Shown piece by piece: positions 34,133 to 43,463 of a stretch of 64,000 nt of DNA. Source of the stretch: Nostoc calcicola FACHB-3891. Lineage in GTDB: Bacteria; Cyanobacteriota; Cyanobacteriia; Cyanobacteriales; Nostocaceae. The notes beneath the pieces were generated by a model, which did not search any database, was not told the DNA's origin, and was given only the letters and a program-made list of their open reading frames with translations. The position numbers and the translations under genes were made by a program. How positions within the stretch are numbered: the first letter of the stretch is position 1; each line of letters begins with the position of its first letter. The stretch spans positions 1-64,000 of the forward strand of contig NZ_JACJRQ010000040.1 of assembly GCF_014697355.1 (NCBI RefSeq). The letters run 5' to 3'.

Positions 34133-35539
34133 ATGTATAACGAAAATCTGACCTCTAACAACCAAATTTTAGATATCACAGCAGAGGTAACTGCGATTGT
34201 ACCAGTGAGAGCTGCAAGTCAGGAAACTACTCACAACAAAACTAACCGAGCGCTTGAGTATCGGATGGAAAAATTTAATAATTTACGCTACCTGATGGTA
34301 GCAGGACTTATTGCAGGACTTGCCCTACACGGGTTAATCCGGTTTGGAGGTAGCTACAATATCGGCAGTCTCCTATTCGGTGAGAAAGCAGTAGCTCAAA
34401 CAGTTCCATCGAAGTATTCAAATTTGAACACTTCGATAGATAAAACAAAACAAACCAAACAGCCAGTCGCAACTAAATACGTCAATGGCGCACCCACACC
34501 CGATTGGAGCAGTATCACGTTCAAAAATATGAAATTTGGCGGTGCTGGCAGCGTCGAATTTCCTAATATCAAAAACCCTGGTATGAAGGAGACACGCATC
34601 TGGAGTGCCGGACAAAGCCTTGCCGAAGTCATGGAATTGGGCGATTTTGAAGCGACTGAGTTCAATATTGAAGATTTCACGCTTGAGGATATCGCCAGTA
34701 TCACGGGAATTAACCTCAAAAATCTCAAACTCTCAGATTTTGAGACACTTAATTGGCAAACACTTGAAGACCTCGCCGAAGCAATTCCTAATTTAGAAGA
34801 TTCAGAAGTTGGAGCCATCCCACCAATTCAAGAACTAGTGACCAAAGTTACAGGCAGCACCGCAAGCTACCAAACTGTTGGTGAAGTACTGGACAATTAT
34901 CCCGAACTGGGAGAAGTGGAACTTGGTAAGTATATCAAACTCGATAAGTATAAACTAACCAGCATCCCCGGTATTCAAGATGCACAGCTAAAGGACTTTA
35001 CTAACTGGCAAAACACAACAATTAGTAAGGTTCCGGGATTGGCTGATGTTCCATTTGACCAGTTCCCCAGTGTTCCCATCCCCGATGTTAGCTTTATCGG
35101 CAAAGTAGACTTACCCCTCGGTTCGCTTGAAAGCGGACGCTGGAAGTCAATAAGCGGTAGCTATCAAGCTGGGTTTAATGTCCCGTGCGAGAAAAAGTGC
35201 GGTCACATCGAAGTTTCAGGTAGCGATACCGTTACTGGCGCACAGTGGATGTCCGGCAAAGACCAAAACGTTAAAGGCGGATTCGGCATCTTGGGCAGCC
35301 TCAACGGTGGGAAAGAACCCACAGGTCGTCACCCCTTTGGAAAATCATTTAAACAAGTCATCTGGGACATTAACGAGGCCGACGGCAGTATCACCACCGC
35401 GATGTTCTTCCGTATCTGCAAGCGGGGATGGGTTGACTTGGGCTGCTCGCCCTACTTCATTGGCCCAGTTCCCTTCTTCACCTACCGCGAGATAGACCCA
35501 ATTATCCTTGGTACACCCCTTACCGTACCAAAGAAGTAA
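34133..35539 (+). CDS. Membrane-anchored T4SS-associated protein, unknown family
   Basis: 468 residues. One transmembrane helix near residues 52-70 (LRYLMVAGLIAGLALHGLIRF), then an extracytoplasmic part. The middle (residues ~160-320) contains imperfect repeats of an F/L-x-D-F-E-x-L/I-x-I pattern (LGDFEATEFNIEDFTLEDIASITGI, LKLSDFETLNWQTLEDLAEAIP). The C-terminal ~130 residues contain Cys and Trp (CEKKCGHIEVSG, ICKRGWVDLGCSPYFIGPVPFFTYRE) and may form a disulfide-bonded domain. It lies between VirB9-like and VirD4, so a surface or pilus-associated role in transfer is likely. Not recognised beyond that. Confidence 0.55.
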   Translation: MYNENLTSNNQILDITAEVTAIVPVRAASQETTHNKTNRALEYRMEKFNNLRYLMVAGLIAGLALHGLIRFGGSYNIGSLLFGEKAVAQTVPSKYSNLNTSIDKTKQTKQPVATKYVNGAPTPDWSSITFKNMKFGGAGSVEFPNIKNPGMKETRIWSAGQSLAEVMELGDFEATEFNIEDFTLEDIASITGINLKNLKLSDFETLNWQTLEDLAEAIPNLEDSEVGAIPPIQELVTKVTGSTASYQTVGEVLDNYPELGEVELGKYIKLDKYKLTSIPGIQDAQLKDFTNWQNTTISKVPGLADVPFDQFPSVPIPDVSFIGKVDLPLGSLESGRWKSISGSYQAGFNVPCEKKCGHIEVSGSDTVTGAQWMSGKDQNVKGGFGILGSLNGGKEPTGRHPFGKSFKQVIWDINEADGSITTAMFFRICKRGWVDLGCSPYFIGPVPFFTYREIDPIILGTPLTVPKK

Positions 35540-35677
35540 AAAGGCAATCATAGAAGAATTTATCCTCTTTAACTTTTGACTTGGAGAAGAAATTCCACAC
35601 AACTAATGGAGAAATATGCGATGAAGTGAAGTTGCATATTTATTCGATTTACTCATGCAAAATCAGCACAGATTAAT

Positions 35678-37465
35678 ATGAATAATTATCTGTTTTCAAT
35701 CGCTAAAACTAAGACTGTTAGAGAAGTAAAAGCTAACAACAAAAATAGCAATACTGACTTTAGTAAATATACAGATAAGCTCATGTCACCTCAAGGTTTA
35801 CTACTTGCAGGGGGAATTGGCTTAATGTTGCTTTTACAGCTTTTTAGTAATGGCAAAAAAGGCAAGCTTGCTACTAGCTATTGGGGCGGAGCAAAGGAAA
35901 CTGCCCAAGCTAAGAAAAAAGCCTTGAAGCAAATCTTAGCTCCTAAGTGTGATAGTGCCAGCCTGTATATCGGAGTACATAGATACAAGGGTCAAAAATC
36001 ACCCAAAGGGAGTGGGGGAGTACCAGTTTATGTACCCGATGTCCAACGCGGAACTGCTGTAATTGGCGCACCTGGTAGCGGTAAATCATTCTCGGCTATC
36101 AACCCGATGATTTACTCAGCAATTGACCAAGGGTTTGGTATCGTCCTATACGACTTTAAGTACGCCAGTCAAGCCAAAATCGCCAGTTATGCCAAATCAA
36201 AGGGGTATGACGTACACGTATTTGCACCAGGATTCCCCGAATCGGAGGTATGTAACCCAATCGATTTTTTACGCGACAGTAGCGATGCTGAAACCGCACG
36301 GCAGTTAGCTACGGTAATTAACAAGAACTTCCGCCTGTTGGGTAATGCGTCTGAGGATGCCTTCTTTGGCCCCGCCGGCGACCAGTTGACGCAGGCTATT
36401 TTAATGCTAACCAAAGAGTTTGGCGATGCCTGCGGCGGGCGTAGCCATCGCGCTGATATTATGACAGCTGCGGCAATACTTTCCAGCGAGAAGATGGTCG
36501 AACGCTTGATGGCAGCCGAACTAAATCCTTGGATTAAAATAGCTTTTGGTCAATTATTTAGCTCCGCTGGCTCCGAAAAAACCGTGGCGGGTATTGCTGG
36601 TAGCGCTTCATTGATGTTCACCCGGTTCATGGCAAGGGGTACATTGGGATGCTTTGTCGGTAAAACAACCCTCCCCCTGGAGGTAAAACGCAAACAGATG
36701 ATTATCTTCGGGTTAGACCGCGAACGCCGCGATGCTGTCAGCCCCCTGATGACCAGCATTCTCCACATGGTAGTTTCCCGCAGTATCGCCAAAAAACGCA
36801 AGGAAGATGGCCCATTAGTAGTATGTCTTGACGAGTTGCCAAGTATCTTCCTTCCAGATTTATTTAAATGGCTTAACGAATCTCGTTCCGAAGGATTCTG
36901 CGGTATCCTGGGTTGGCAAAATATGGGTCAGCTTGAAAAGATTTATGGTAAAGAAATCTCTAAAGCTATCCTCGGTGCGTGCGGCACAAAATTTGTTTTT
37001 AATCCTGGTGAAGAAGAATCAGCACGACTATTTTCTGCATATTTAGGTGAAGAGGAAATTAAATATAAACAAAAATCTCGCTCAACTGGAGGGGGTAGGG
37101 CTAGCACGTCTATCAGTGAGCAAGAACGGACTCGGAAGCTGTTCGAGCCTGCCCAATTCCTCAAATTACCACCTGGTAAATGTCTACTTATTAACCCTGC
37201 TTACAGTAATAAAAATGAGGGTTCAGTACCAATATTAAAAAATATCAAAATCCCGAAATATATCATCGGACTCGAACAAGAAAACGATACTAAGTGGGAT
37301 AAAGTCATTAGGGAGCTTGCTAGGAAAAGTACCCAGAAAAAACCCACACAAGAAGATTTAGATTTGCGAGTCAAGGAAGTAGATCGGAAGTTTCCTATCC
37401 CACAAGCACCTGTACAAGCAGGCAATGCACCGTTGCCTGTTGATGCATACAAGAGCTTTTTCTAA
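35678..37465 (+). CDS. VirD4/TraG-type coupling protein
   Basis: 595 residues. Transmembrane helix near 45-62 (GLLLAGGIGLMLLLQLF). Walker A IGAPGSGKSFSAI near residue 127, then QGFGIVLYDFKYASQAKIASYAKSKGYDVHVFAP. Walker B VVCLDELPSIFLPDLFKWL near 380, and GILGWQNMGQLEKIYG as the motif after it. These are the hallmarks of T4SS coupling ATPases, which dock the relaxosome to the channel. The gene appears complete, which suggests the locus was once a functional DNA-transfer system. Confidence 0.88.
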   Translation: MNNYLFSIAKTKTVREVKANNKNSNTDFSKYTDKLMSPQGLLLAGGIGLMLLLQLFSNGKKGKLATSYWGGAKETAQAKKKALKQILAPKCDSASLYIGVHRYKGQKSPKGSGGVPVYVPDVQRGTAVIGAPGSGKSFSAINPMIYSAIDQGFGIVLYDFKYASQAKIASYAKSKGYDVHVFAPGFPESEVCNPIDFLRDSSDAETARQLATVINKNFRLLGNASEDAFFGPAGDQLTQAILMLTKEFGDACGGRSHRADIMTAAAILSSEKMVERLMAAELNPWIKIAFGQLFSSAGSEKTVAGIAGSASLMFTRFMARGTLGCFVGKTTLPLEVKRKQMIIFGLDRERRDAVSPLMTSILHMVVSRSIAKKRKEDGPLVVCLDELPSIFLPDLFKWLNESRSEGFCGILGWQNMGQLEKIYGKEISKAILGACGTKFVFNPGEEESARLFSAYLGEEEIKYKQKSRSTGGGRASTSISEQERTRKLFEPAQFLKLPPGKCLLINPAYSNKNEGSVPILKNIKIPKYIIGLEQENDTKWDKVIRELARKSTQKKPTQEDLDLRVKEVDRKFPIPQAPVQAGNAPLPVDAYKSFF

Positions 37466-37467
37466 AA

Positions 37468-38076
37468 ATGATACAATGTAGCGTCAAAGACGAAAATATC
37501 ACTCAGACAAAAATAATTAAGCTAATAAATAATTATCACCAAAAAGGTCAATTAATTAGTTCACATCAAGTAAATAGCAAGAATGCACATTCAATTATTA
37601 GCTCTTTTGAGGAACAGTTTATCCTCCGACCAAGAGTTAAACTTCATGGGCTACATAGACAGATTGTAATCGATAAAATTGAAATTGAAATAAATACTAA
37701 CAACTATAGTGAATTAATCAAACATCATGTAAATTTAATTGGTTTTGAACAACAACAATATGTTGCATATCTACTTCCTTATCAAACAGTAAACATACAT
37801 ATTATTTTCAACCGTGCCACAGGAAGCCAAGGAAACTTAATTGACATTAGTTTCCCTAAATATAGTATGTGGAATTCAGAATATAAAGTTAAACTCTCTT
37901 ACGAGGCAATTATCAATGAATATTACAGAGCAGAAAAACAACAACTTGAGTATAGAAGAGATATTGAACGGAAAATTAGACGACTTATTGAATATTCTGA
38001 AAAAGTCACAAACTACGACCTACAACTCGACAACGCTATTAATAGAATTAACCAAATTCTTAGAAAAATGGCATAA
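37468..38076 (+). CDS. Hypothetical protein after virD4
   Basis: 202 residues, starting 2 bp after the virD4 stop and so co-transcribed. The N-terminal part is mixed alpha/beta (KLHGLHRQIVIDKIEIEINTNNYSELIKHHVNLIGFEQQQYVAYLLPYQTVNIHIIFN). The last 60 residues are a charged helix (YYRAEKQQLEYRRDIERKIRRLIEYSEKV). Its 3' 161 bp overlap another frame that is also protein-like. No family recognised; possibly a mobilisation accessory protein. Confidence 0.55.
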   Translation: MIQCSVKDENITQTKIIKLINNYHQKGQLISSHQVNSKNAHSIISSFEEQFILRPRVKLHGLHRQIVIDKIEIEINTNNYSELIKHHVNLIGFEQQQYVAYLLPYQTVNIHIIFNRATGSQGNLIDISFPKYSMWNSEYKVKLSYEAIINEYYRAEKQQLEYRRDIERKIRRLIEYSEKVTNYDLQLDNAINRINQILRKMA

Positions 38077-38341
38077 AACTTGTGAGGATATTAATGAACA
38101 GCACCAACAAATCAATCAAGAAATATTTATAGCAAAAGAAAAACTAACATCAATGGAAGTTAAAATATCCAGACTAGATGACAAGCTAGAAGCAATGTTA
38201 AAAATTATTGCTAACCAAAGCGAACAACTAAGCGAAATAAATCAAAATTTCAAAAATAGCCAAATAGAACTAAGTCAAAACAAACATCAAAATGGAAATT
38301 CAACCTCTCTATCACTTGAAGAGGTTAATTTTTTTATTTAA
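37916..38341 (+). CDS. Coiled-coil hypothetical protein
   Basis: 141 residues from the ATG at 37916, in a different frame from the preceding gene, which it overlaps by 161 bp (the frame is open from 37841). Almost wholly helical with heptad-like spacing (EDINEQHQQINQEIFIAKEKL, VKISRLDDKLEAMLKIIANQSEQL). Coiled-coil candidate. Either the overlap is genuine, translation begins later (Met at 38153), or a frameshift links the two frames. Confidence 0.45.
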   Translation: MNITEQKNNNLSIEEILNGKLDDLLNILKKSQTTTYNSTTLLIELTKFLEKWHKTCEDINEQHQQINQEIFIAKEKLTSMEVKISRLDDKLEAMLKIIANQSEQLSEINQNFKNSQIELSQNKHQNGNSTSLSLEEVNFFI

Positions 38342-38399
38342 TAAAACTACCTCAGCTTCAGTCCGATTCCATAAAAAATTACCCATTTCAAAGTAAGAT

Positions 38400-40661
38400 A
38401 TGTTTGACCCCAGACACACTCAAATTAATGAATCATATTTAAATACAGCTGATACTGCAATTAAAGCAAGTCGGGAATTAAGTAAAACCCTCATCAATGC
38501 ACTTACTAAGATAACTAAAGTAATTCTCGAAAAACTCAAAGAAGCTGAAGAAGCAAGTAAAATCGCAATTGAAGTTGGCAAAGACATTTACAATCTTGTA
38601 CCTGATGAATCTACCCCTGGTGCGTATAAATGGGAAAAGGTAGATTTAACCAATCAAAGTATAAAAAGCAATCAAGAAACTAATATTGTGTTCATACCCG
38701 ATCTATTAATAGAAGGTCAATACACAATAGAAACTGAACCTTTTACAGACTATCAAGCACAAATAATTGCTGCAAGATTAGTAGAAAATGTACCCGATTT
38801 AAATACTGATTATCAGCAAACAGGTGAAAGCGCTCTGAAAATTACAGCTTATTTGGAGTCAGAGGGTTCAGAAAAACAAATCGTTATCTACGAACAAAAT
38901 AGCGAAGGTAAATGTACAACTAATCTCGTCACTGAAATACTTACACCAGATGAAATAATAGATGTAGCAAGTGAACCACTGATTAAGCTACTACCTCCAT
39001 CTGCTGAAATTATTAAAAATTCTGAAGATACAAAAGAGTTATTATATGATCATGAAAATTTCACTGCTATAGAAGTAAATCCACTGTTAGATGATAGTCA
39101 TCTGACTATAAATAAGTTACTACAAGATGAAAACAGCGAAAACAGTTCGCCCATAAATCAAGAAATAAACTCATCTGTTGAAATAGAAGCAGATGAAAGT
39201 TTTGAAGATGATGTGGTCAATAATCTTCAAGAAGAAATCGCACAGTCCAAAGAAACTCTTCAAATCATAGAGATAGTTGTTAGTAACTACCAACCTCAAG
39301 ATAAAACTGAAGGAGAGGTAAACGAAAATGCAACTCGCAATCAGTTTTTTGCACAAGAACCAGAGGAGCTAGAAACTAATAATCGAAACAAATATGCACG
39401 TGAATTTAGCTATCAAGAAGTAGCTAACTCCCAATATGTAGAGTCAGCAGCGCAGCAGTGGGCGCGTCAGGTTGAAGTACCTATCAATCAAATTAATAAT
39501 AAACAAGCGCGGGAGGAACACTACAACGGGGAAAATAAAGACATTGCTGAAACCGCGACGACAATGTTAAAAAAATACGGCACTCTTGAACAAGATGGGT
39601 CGCGTGTTTACCGTAGCGATACATTTGTGATTCGCCAAGAGGGAGACACTGTTAGCATTCACCGTCGCAGTGATGAACTATTTGGGTGGGAAAACTCCTT
39701 GATGGATTTTAAACTCAACAAAAAAGAGGAACCCAAAATAACGAAAAAACCTATAGAGATGTTACCTGTTGAACGTCAGGAGTTTCTCATTGTGGCAGAG
39801 TACTTGGGCGACAATGGCAAGCTCCCTGACCTCAACAATGCCGATATCCGTGATGTAGCAAATAGCTTGGGAAGTCTCGCACCCGCTGGCACGATTAAAA
39901 CCCTGGAAGTATTTAAACAAAACGAGATGTTACATACCCTCAATAACGTCCTCATCCAGGCTGATAAGGAAGAACTTACAGTAGGTGAATTTACCATCAA
40001 GCGGACTCGTGATCCCGAAAATAATCGAGCCAGCTTGCAATTATTTAAAACTAATGAAGAGAAAGGTACTCAGGAACTTGTCCGGTTTGACCTAACTAAA
40101 ACCGAAGCCGGCATTACCAAAGAGGTCAGCAAGATGAATATCTCTGACTACGACATCAACCAAGTCAAGTTTATTGCCCAGAACGCCAGCAAACTCAACT
40201 TGGAACAAATCTTCGGTAATGAACAATCTACCCCCGCAGCCGCAGCCGCACCCAAAGAACGAGTAATACAAGCAGCTGGTGATATACCTGTGAAAGTTCA
40301 CCCATATATCGCTGAGGAATGGGCAAACATGGTCAAGCATGGTAGCCCTGATTGGGGAAAGGCAATGAACCAGGGTAATGAAGAGATTCTTCAGCGGATA
40401 AATGAGAATGACGGCAAGTTACCAATTGCCGACCAGAGGGAGATGTACTTCAAGATTTTAAACCATAAGACAAATGAAGCTGAAAAGAAAGGAGAAACAG
40501 TTCTTGATTTTGTTCCCCTCAAAGACATTATGAGCGACTTACAACAATGGCGAGGGGAAGAAATTCGGCAGCAATATACCCCAACTGAACACATACCCTC
40601 CCTTCAACGGCAAACTGTTGCGGCTGCATCTAAAACCAAGTCGAGAGAGGTTGAGTTGTAA
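38400..40661 (+). CDS. Large hypothetical protein of the transfer region
   Basis: 753 residues. The N-terminal ~60 are helical (DTAIKASRELSKTLINALTKITKVILEKL), followed by a strand-rich part to ~170 and an acidic, low-complexity middle (~190-340). Residues ~355-610 are better structured (AQQWARQVEVPINQI; AETATTMLKKYGTLEQDGSRVYRSDTF; VERQEFLIVAEYLGDNGKLP). The C-terminal 130 residues (VHPYIAEEWANMVKHGSPDWGKAM) are again globular. No relaxase His cluster or nuclease motif is visible. Probably an accessory protein of the conjugative element, downstream of virD4; function unknown. Confidence 0.6.
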   Translation: MFDPRHTQINESYLNTADTAIKASRELSKTLINALTKITKVILEKLKEAEEASKIAIEVGKDIYNLVPDESTPGAYKWEKVDLTNQSIKSNQETNIVFIPDLLIEGQYTIETEPFTDYQAQIIAARLVENVPDLNTDYQQTGESALKITAYLESEGSEKQIVIYEQNSEGKCTTNLVTEILTPDEIIDVASEPLIKLLPPSAEIIKNSEDTKELLYDHENFTAIEVNPLLDDSHLTINKLLQDENSENSSPINQEINSSVEIEADESFEDDVVNNLQEEIAQSKETLQIIEIVVSNYQPQDKTEGEVNENATRNQFFAQEPEELETNNRNKYAREFSYQEVANSQYVESAAQQWARQVEVPINQINNKQAREEHYNGENKDIAETATTMLKKYGTLEQDGSRVYRSDTFVIRQEGDTVSIHRRSDELFGWENSLMDFKLNKKEEPKITKKPIEMLPVERQEFLIVAEYLGDNGKLPDLNNADIRDVANSLGSLAPAGTIKTLEVFKQNEMLHTLNNVLIQADKEELTVGEFTIKRTRDPENNRASLQLFKTNEEKGTQELVRFDLTKTEAGITKEVSKMNISDYDINQVKFIAQNASKLNLEQIFGNEQSTPAAAAAPKERVIQAAGDIPVKVHPYIAEEWANMVKHGSPDWGKAMNQGNEEILQRINENDGKLPIADQREMYFKILNHKTNEAEKKGETVLDFVPLKDIMSDLQQWRGEEIRQQYTPTEHIPSLQRQTVAAASKTKSREVEL

Positions 40662-40905
40662 ACTAGCTATTACCAAATTGTCTAGCACCAAGTTTACAAA
40701 GTCGCATTGAAAATATAAAAACTTTGGTTGAGAATTTATCCTAATTTGTACGACTTACGAACTTTAAAAAGCTTAGTTTATAAACTTTTCACTGATTTTG
40801 AATGATTAGTCTCTTTACTTAAATCAGTAACCCGATTAAAACAAAAATTACTACGTAAAGCTCACGCAGATACTCAATGTAGTATCTCAAACAAAAAACT
40901 AAAAA

Positions 40906-41790
40906 GTGAGCTTAACATCTGAACTAAAAAATAGAACCTCACCTATCAGGAGATGGTTTAACTCTAGACTCAATAAGACAGTCATCAAAATGATCGCTAA
41001 CCATAACCAGCTATTAGAAAATCAAGAAATTATCAGACCGATTGATGGGGTAGATTTTCCCTTAGTAGGAAATGCGATCGCCAAAGCACTTGCTAAGTAT
41101 TTAGGAAGCATCTATGAAGATAAAACCTGGTTTACTAATTGTCTTGCTCAGGTTGGAGCAAAAGCCCTCAAAATAGAATATGCCTTCGATTATTGCATTA
41201 AAAATTCAAATTCACTTGAAGAAGAAGCTCTAAAGTGTATGCTGCTGGGTGCATTAGAAAATTATGCTCGTAGCCGTAATATTCATGAGATTATTCAACC
41301 TTTTCTACAAGGAGAAAAATCCCTTCAGCTTGAAGCACAATACTTCAAAAAATGGCTTCCTAGTATCCAAGATACATCTCAAATCATCGGTATTGTACCC
41401 CGTACCTGGCAAACAGTAGCTAATCAAGTAAGTGGGAATATTACCTGCAATGCTTCATACTCTTTAAGTCAATATCTTGGAGGTGCTGATTGCCAGATAA
41501 TTGCTGGAAATACTCTCATCGATGTACGAACAACTGCCAAAAAGCGTCCCTTCTCTCTAGAGAATTTTTACCAACAAATTAGTTACGTACTGCTTGATAG
41601 CAATGATACCTATAGTATCAATCAACTGGTCTGGTTTTACAGCCGCCAACAGTCAGTATTCTTCTATCCTACTGACAAAATATTCCGCGACTTGCAAGCA
41701 ACAAGAGAAGAATTTAAGAAAATGATTCTTGATAACTATCACACAAATAGGCTAGCAGAACAAAACAAGTGTTTATATCTTCCCCAGTAA
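40906..41790 (+). CDS. Protein with PD-(D/E)XK-like nuclease signature
   Basis: 294 residues, GTG start. Residues ~40-170 are helical. Near residue 198, GGADCQIIAGNTLIDVRTTAKKRPFSL has the spacing of a PD-(D/E)XK core (GAD strand, then an IDVRTT-K strand in place of the more usual D/E-x-K), followed by FYQQISYVLLDSNDTYSINQLVWFYSRQQ, which supplies the next helix and strand. Many mobile-element proteins of unknown role share this GAD...LIDIKTT pattern. A DNA or RNA nuclease is possible; the family is not named. It lies just before a gene split by a TnpB element. Confidence 0.5.
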   Translation: MSLTSELKNRTSPIRRWFNSRLNKTVIKMIANHNQLLENQEIIRPIDGVDFPLVGNAIAKALAKYLGSIYEDKTWFTNCLAQVGAKALKIEYAFDYCIKNSNSLEEEALKCMLLGALENYARSRNIHEIIQPFLQGEKSLQLEAQYFKKWLPSIQDTSQIIGIVPRTWQTVANQVSGNITCNASYSLSQYLGGADCQIIAGNTLIDVRTTAKKRPFSLENFYQQISYVLLDSNDTYSINQLVWFYSRQQSVFFYPTDKIFRDLQATREEFKKMILDNYHTNRLAEQNKCLYLPQ

Positions 41791-41800
41791 GGATAAAAAT

Positions 41801-41914
41801 ATGATTCAAGACTTTCAACTCAATCCTAGCTTCAATATTTACTTTGATGGTATGGAGTATCATAGTTTTCTACAACGCACCTATAATGATAAAATACAGA
41901 AAACTAATAAATAA
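41801..41914 (+). pseudogene. 5' part of a small gene split by the TnpB element
   Basis: ATG at 41801 preceded by AAGGA. Codons 1-28 (MIQDFQLNPSFNIYFDGMEY...RTY) are native. The last codons to the stop at 41914 come from the element's left end. Joining after TAT (41884) to GGGAAG (43464) restores one frame of 65 residues with the part at 43461-43577. Unknown function. It begins 10 bp after the nuclease-like gene and was probably in its operon. Confidence 0.6.
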
Positions 41915-41934
41915 GTATTGGGAGGTGATAAATT

Positions 41935-43455
41935 TTGGCAGCAAAAACACCTAGTTTTATAACTGAAATTCCATTAAAAACAACCTCTAAAGACATGGCT
42001 ATACTTGCTGCCAGATTAGAAGCAGGAAGACAGTTGTATAACGCTGTATTGTCTGAAGGTTTAACTAGATTAAAATTAGTTCGTAATTCTAATCTAGTTA
42101 ATCAAGCTAAACTAGCTTCAAAAACTAACAATAAAGAACGTGCTACAGCTTTTCAAAAAGCGCGTAAAGCTTATAGATTTAGCGATTATTATTTACAATC
42201 TTTTGCCAATACAACAGCTATAGCTAGTGTTTGGATTAAATCAAATCTTGACGCTCAAACTATTCAAAAAATAGCAACCAGAGCGTTTAAAACTTTAGAA
42301 AGATTAATTTATGGAAAGGCTAAGAAAGCTAGGTTTAAACAAAAAGGACAGTTTGCGTCTTTAGAAGGTAAAACTAACAAACAAGGTATTCGCTGGACTG
42401 GTTCTAGTGTTGAATGGTTAGAGTTAAAACTTTCGGGAATTATTGATAGTAATGACCCTGTATTATTACATGGTTTAAATTCTAGGATTAAATATGTTCG
42501 CTTAGTGCGTCGTATTATCAACCAAAAAACTTACTGGTACGCTCAATTAGTTTGTGAAGGATTAGCTTATCAAAAACCTAAAAATGTTATTGGTGATGGT
42601 CTTGTTGGAATTGATTTAGGCGTTTCAACTGTTGCGATAGTCGGAGATAATCAAACTATTTGGCAACCTTTCGCTGAAGAATTAACTTCTAAACAAAATA
42701 AAATTAGAAGATTACAGCGAAAGATGGACAGACAAAGACGCGCCAACAATCCTGATAATTTTAATCCCAATGGCACTGTAAAAAAAGGTGTAAAACGCTG
42801 GCGTACATCAAAACGATATAAAAAGACTGCTAACAAAAAACGTGAAATTGACCGCAAGCAAGTAGGACACCGTAAGTCTTTGCACGGTCAATTAGTAAAT
42901 CAAACATTAGCTTTAGGTAAAATAGTTAAAACTGAAAAAGTTAATGTTAAGGCTTGGCAGCAAATTTACGGTAAGTCAATAGGTTTTAAAGCACCATCAA
43001 GTTTTCAATCAGAACTAGTACGTAAGGCTGAAAGTGCTGGCGGTACAGTTCTTAAGTTCTCTACTCGAAAAACCGCACTATCTCAAACCTGTTTGTGTGG
43101 TAATAGGCAGAAAAAATCATTATCTCAACGTGTCCATAATTGCTCAGAATGTGGATTACGTATGCAACGAGATATCTTATCTGCTTACTTGAGTAGGTAC
43201 GTCGATCCAAAAACAGAAACTCTGTCAATCCAATCAGCTAGAAATGATTGGTTAGGGATGGAACAATCCTTGCTAGACGGTTGGCGGAGCGGGTCAAATC
43301 AATCAGCGAGAACCGCGACTAGTTCAAAGTCACCTATCAAGAATGGGTCAGAGTTGATGTCTAGTAATCCAATAGCGCGTGAGGAGTCGGAGCCAGTGAG
43401 GGCAAACGAAACTTGCTACGCAAGTTGGAACCTCATGCCTTTAGGCATGGGATAG
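41935..43455 (+). CDS. tnpB: TnpB RNA-guided nuclease (IS605 family)
   Basis: 506 residues. TTG start supported by a perfect GGAGGTGAT ribosome site. An N-terminal helical/WED region is followed by a RuvC domain with Asp227 (VGIDLGVSTVAIV), Glu334 (KTEKVNVKAW) and Asp413 (MQRDILSAYL), so the nuclease triad is intact. The zinc-finger loop is CLC...CSEC (Cys386, 388, 403, 406), where the first pair is C-x-C and not C-x2-C, a small oddity. TnpB is longer than the usual ~400 residues because the frame reads on through the omega-RNA region to the right end. It cleaves DNA next to a TAM under omega-RNA guidance and helps retain the element. Confidence 0.92.
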   Translation: MAAKTPSFITEIPLKTTSKDMAILAARLEAGRQLYNAVLSEGLTRLKLVRNSNLVNQAKLASKTNNKERATAFQKARKAYRFSDYYLQSFANTTAIASVWIKSNLDAQTIQKIATRAFKTLERLIYGKAKKARFKQKGQFASLEGKTNKQGIRWTGSSVEWLELKLSGIIDSNDPVLLHGLNSRIKYVRLVRRIINQKTYWYAQLVCEGLAYQKPKNVIGDGLVGIDLGVSTVAIVGDNQTIWQPFAEELTSKQNKIRRLQRKMDRQRRANNPDNFNPNGTVKKGVKRWRTSKRYKKTANKKREIDRKQVGHRKSLHGQLVNQTLALGKIVKTEKVNVKAWQQIYGKSIGFKAPSSFQSELVRKAESAGGTVLKFSTRKTALSQTCLCGNRQKKSLSQRVHNCSECGLRMQRDILSAYLSRYVDPKTETLSIQSARNDWLGMEQSLLDGWRSGSNQSARTATSSKSPIKNGSELMSSNPIAREESEPVRANETCYASWNLMPLGMG

Positions 43456-43463
43456 TTCAGTAT
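43260..43463 (+). ncRNA. Predicted TnpB omega-RNA (reRNA) scaffold
   Basis: By family rule, the TnpB guide RNA derives from the 3' part of the gene and the right end, with the guide read from flanking DNA just beyond. Here the two perfect hairpins at 43411-43425 and 43434-43449 would be the 3' stem-loops, and the guide would begin at about 43461-43464 (TATGGGAAGAATCG...). The 5' limit is approximate. Confidence 0.55.

Larger units (their letters stand above)
41885..43463 (+). mobile_element. IS200/IS605-superfamily element with solo tnpB
   Basis: Boundaries come from the in-frame rejoining of the split host gene; they are uncertain by 3 bp (41882-43460 or 41885-43463) because TAT is present at both edges. 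There is no target duplication and no tyrosine transposase gene. The right end carries two perfect hairpins, ACTTGC/GCAAGT (43411-43425) and CATGCC/GGCATG (43434-43449), as in IS605-type right ends. The TTGAT- or TTAC-like motifs of known elements are not seen at the left flank (CGCACCTAT). Confidence 0.75.

Noticed and set aside
39171..39356. Minus-strand frame inside the 753-aa gene
   Set aside because: Antisense of an acidic low-complexity stretch; no motif or start signal.
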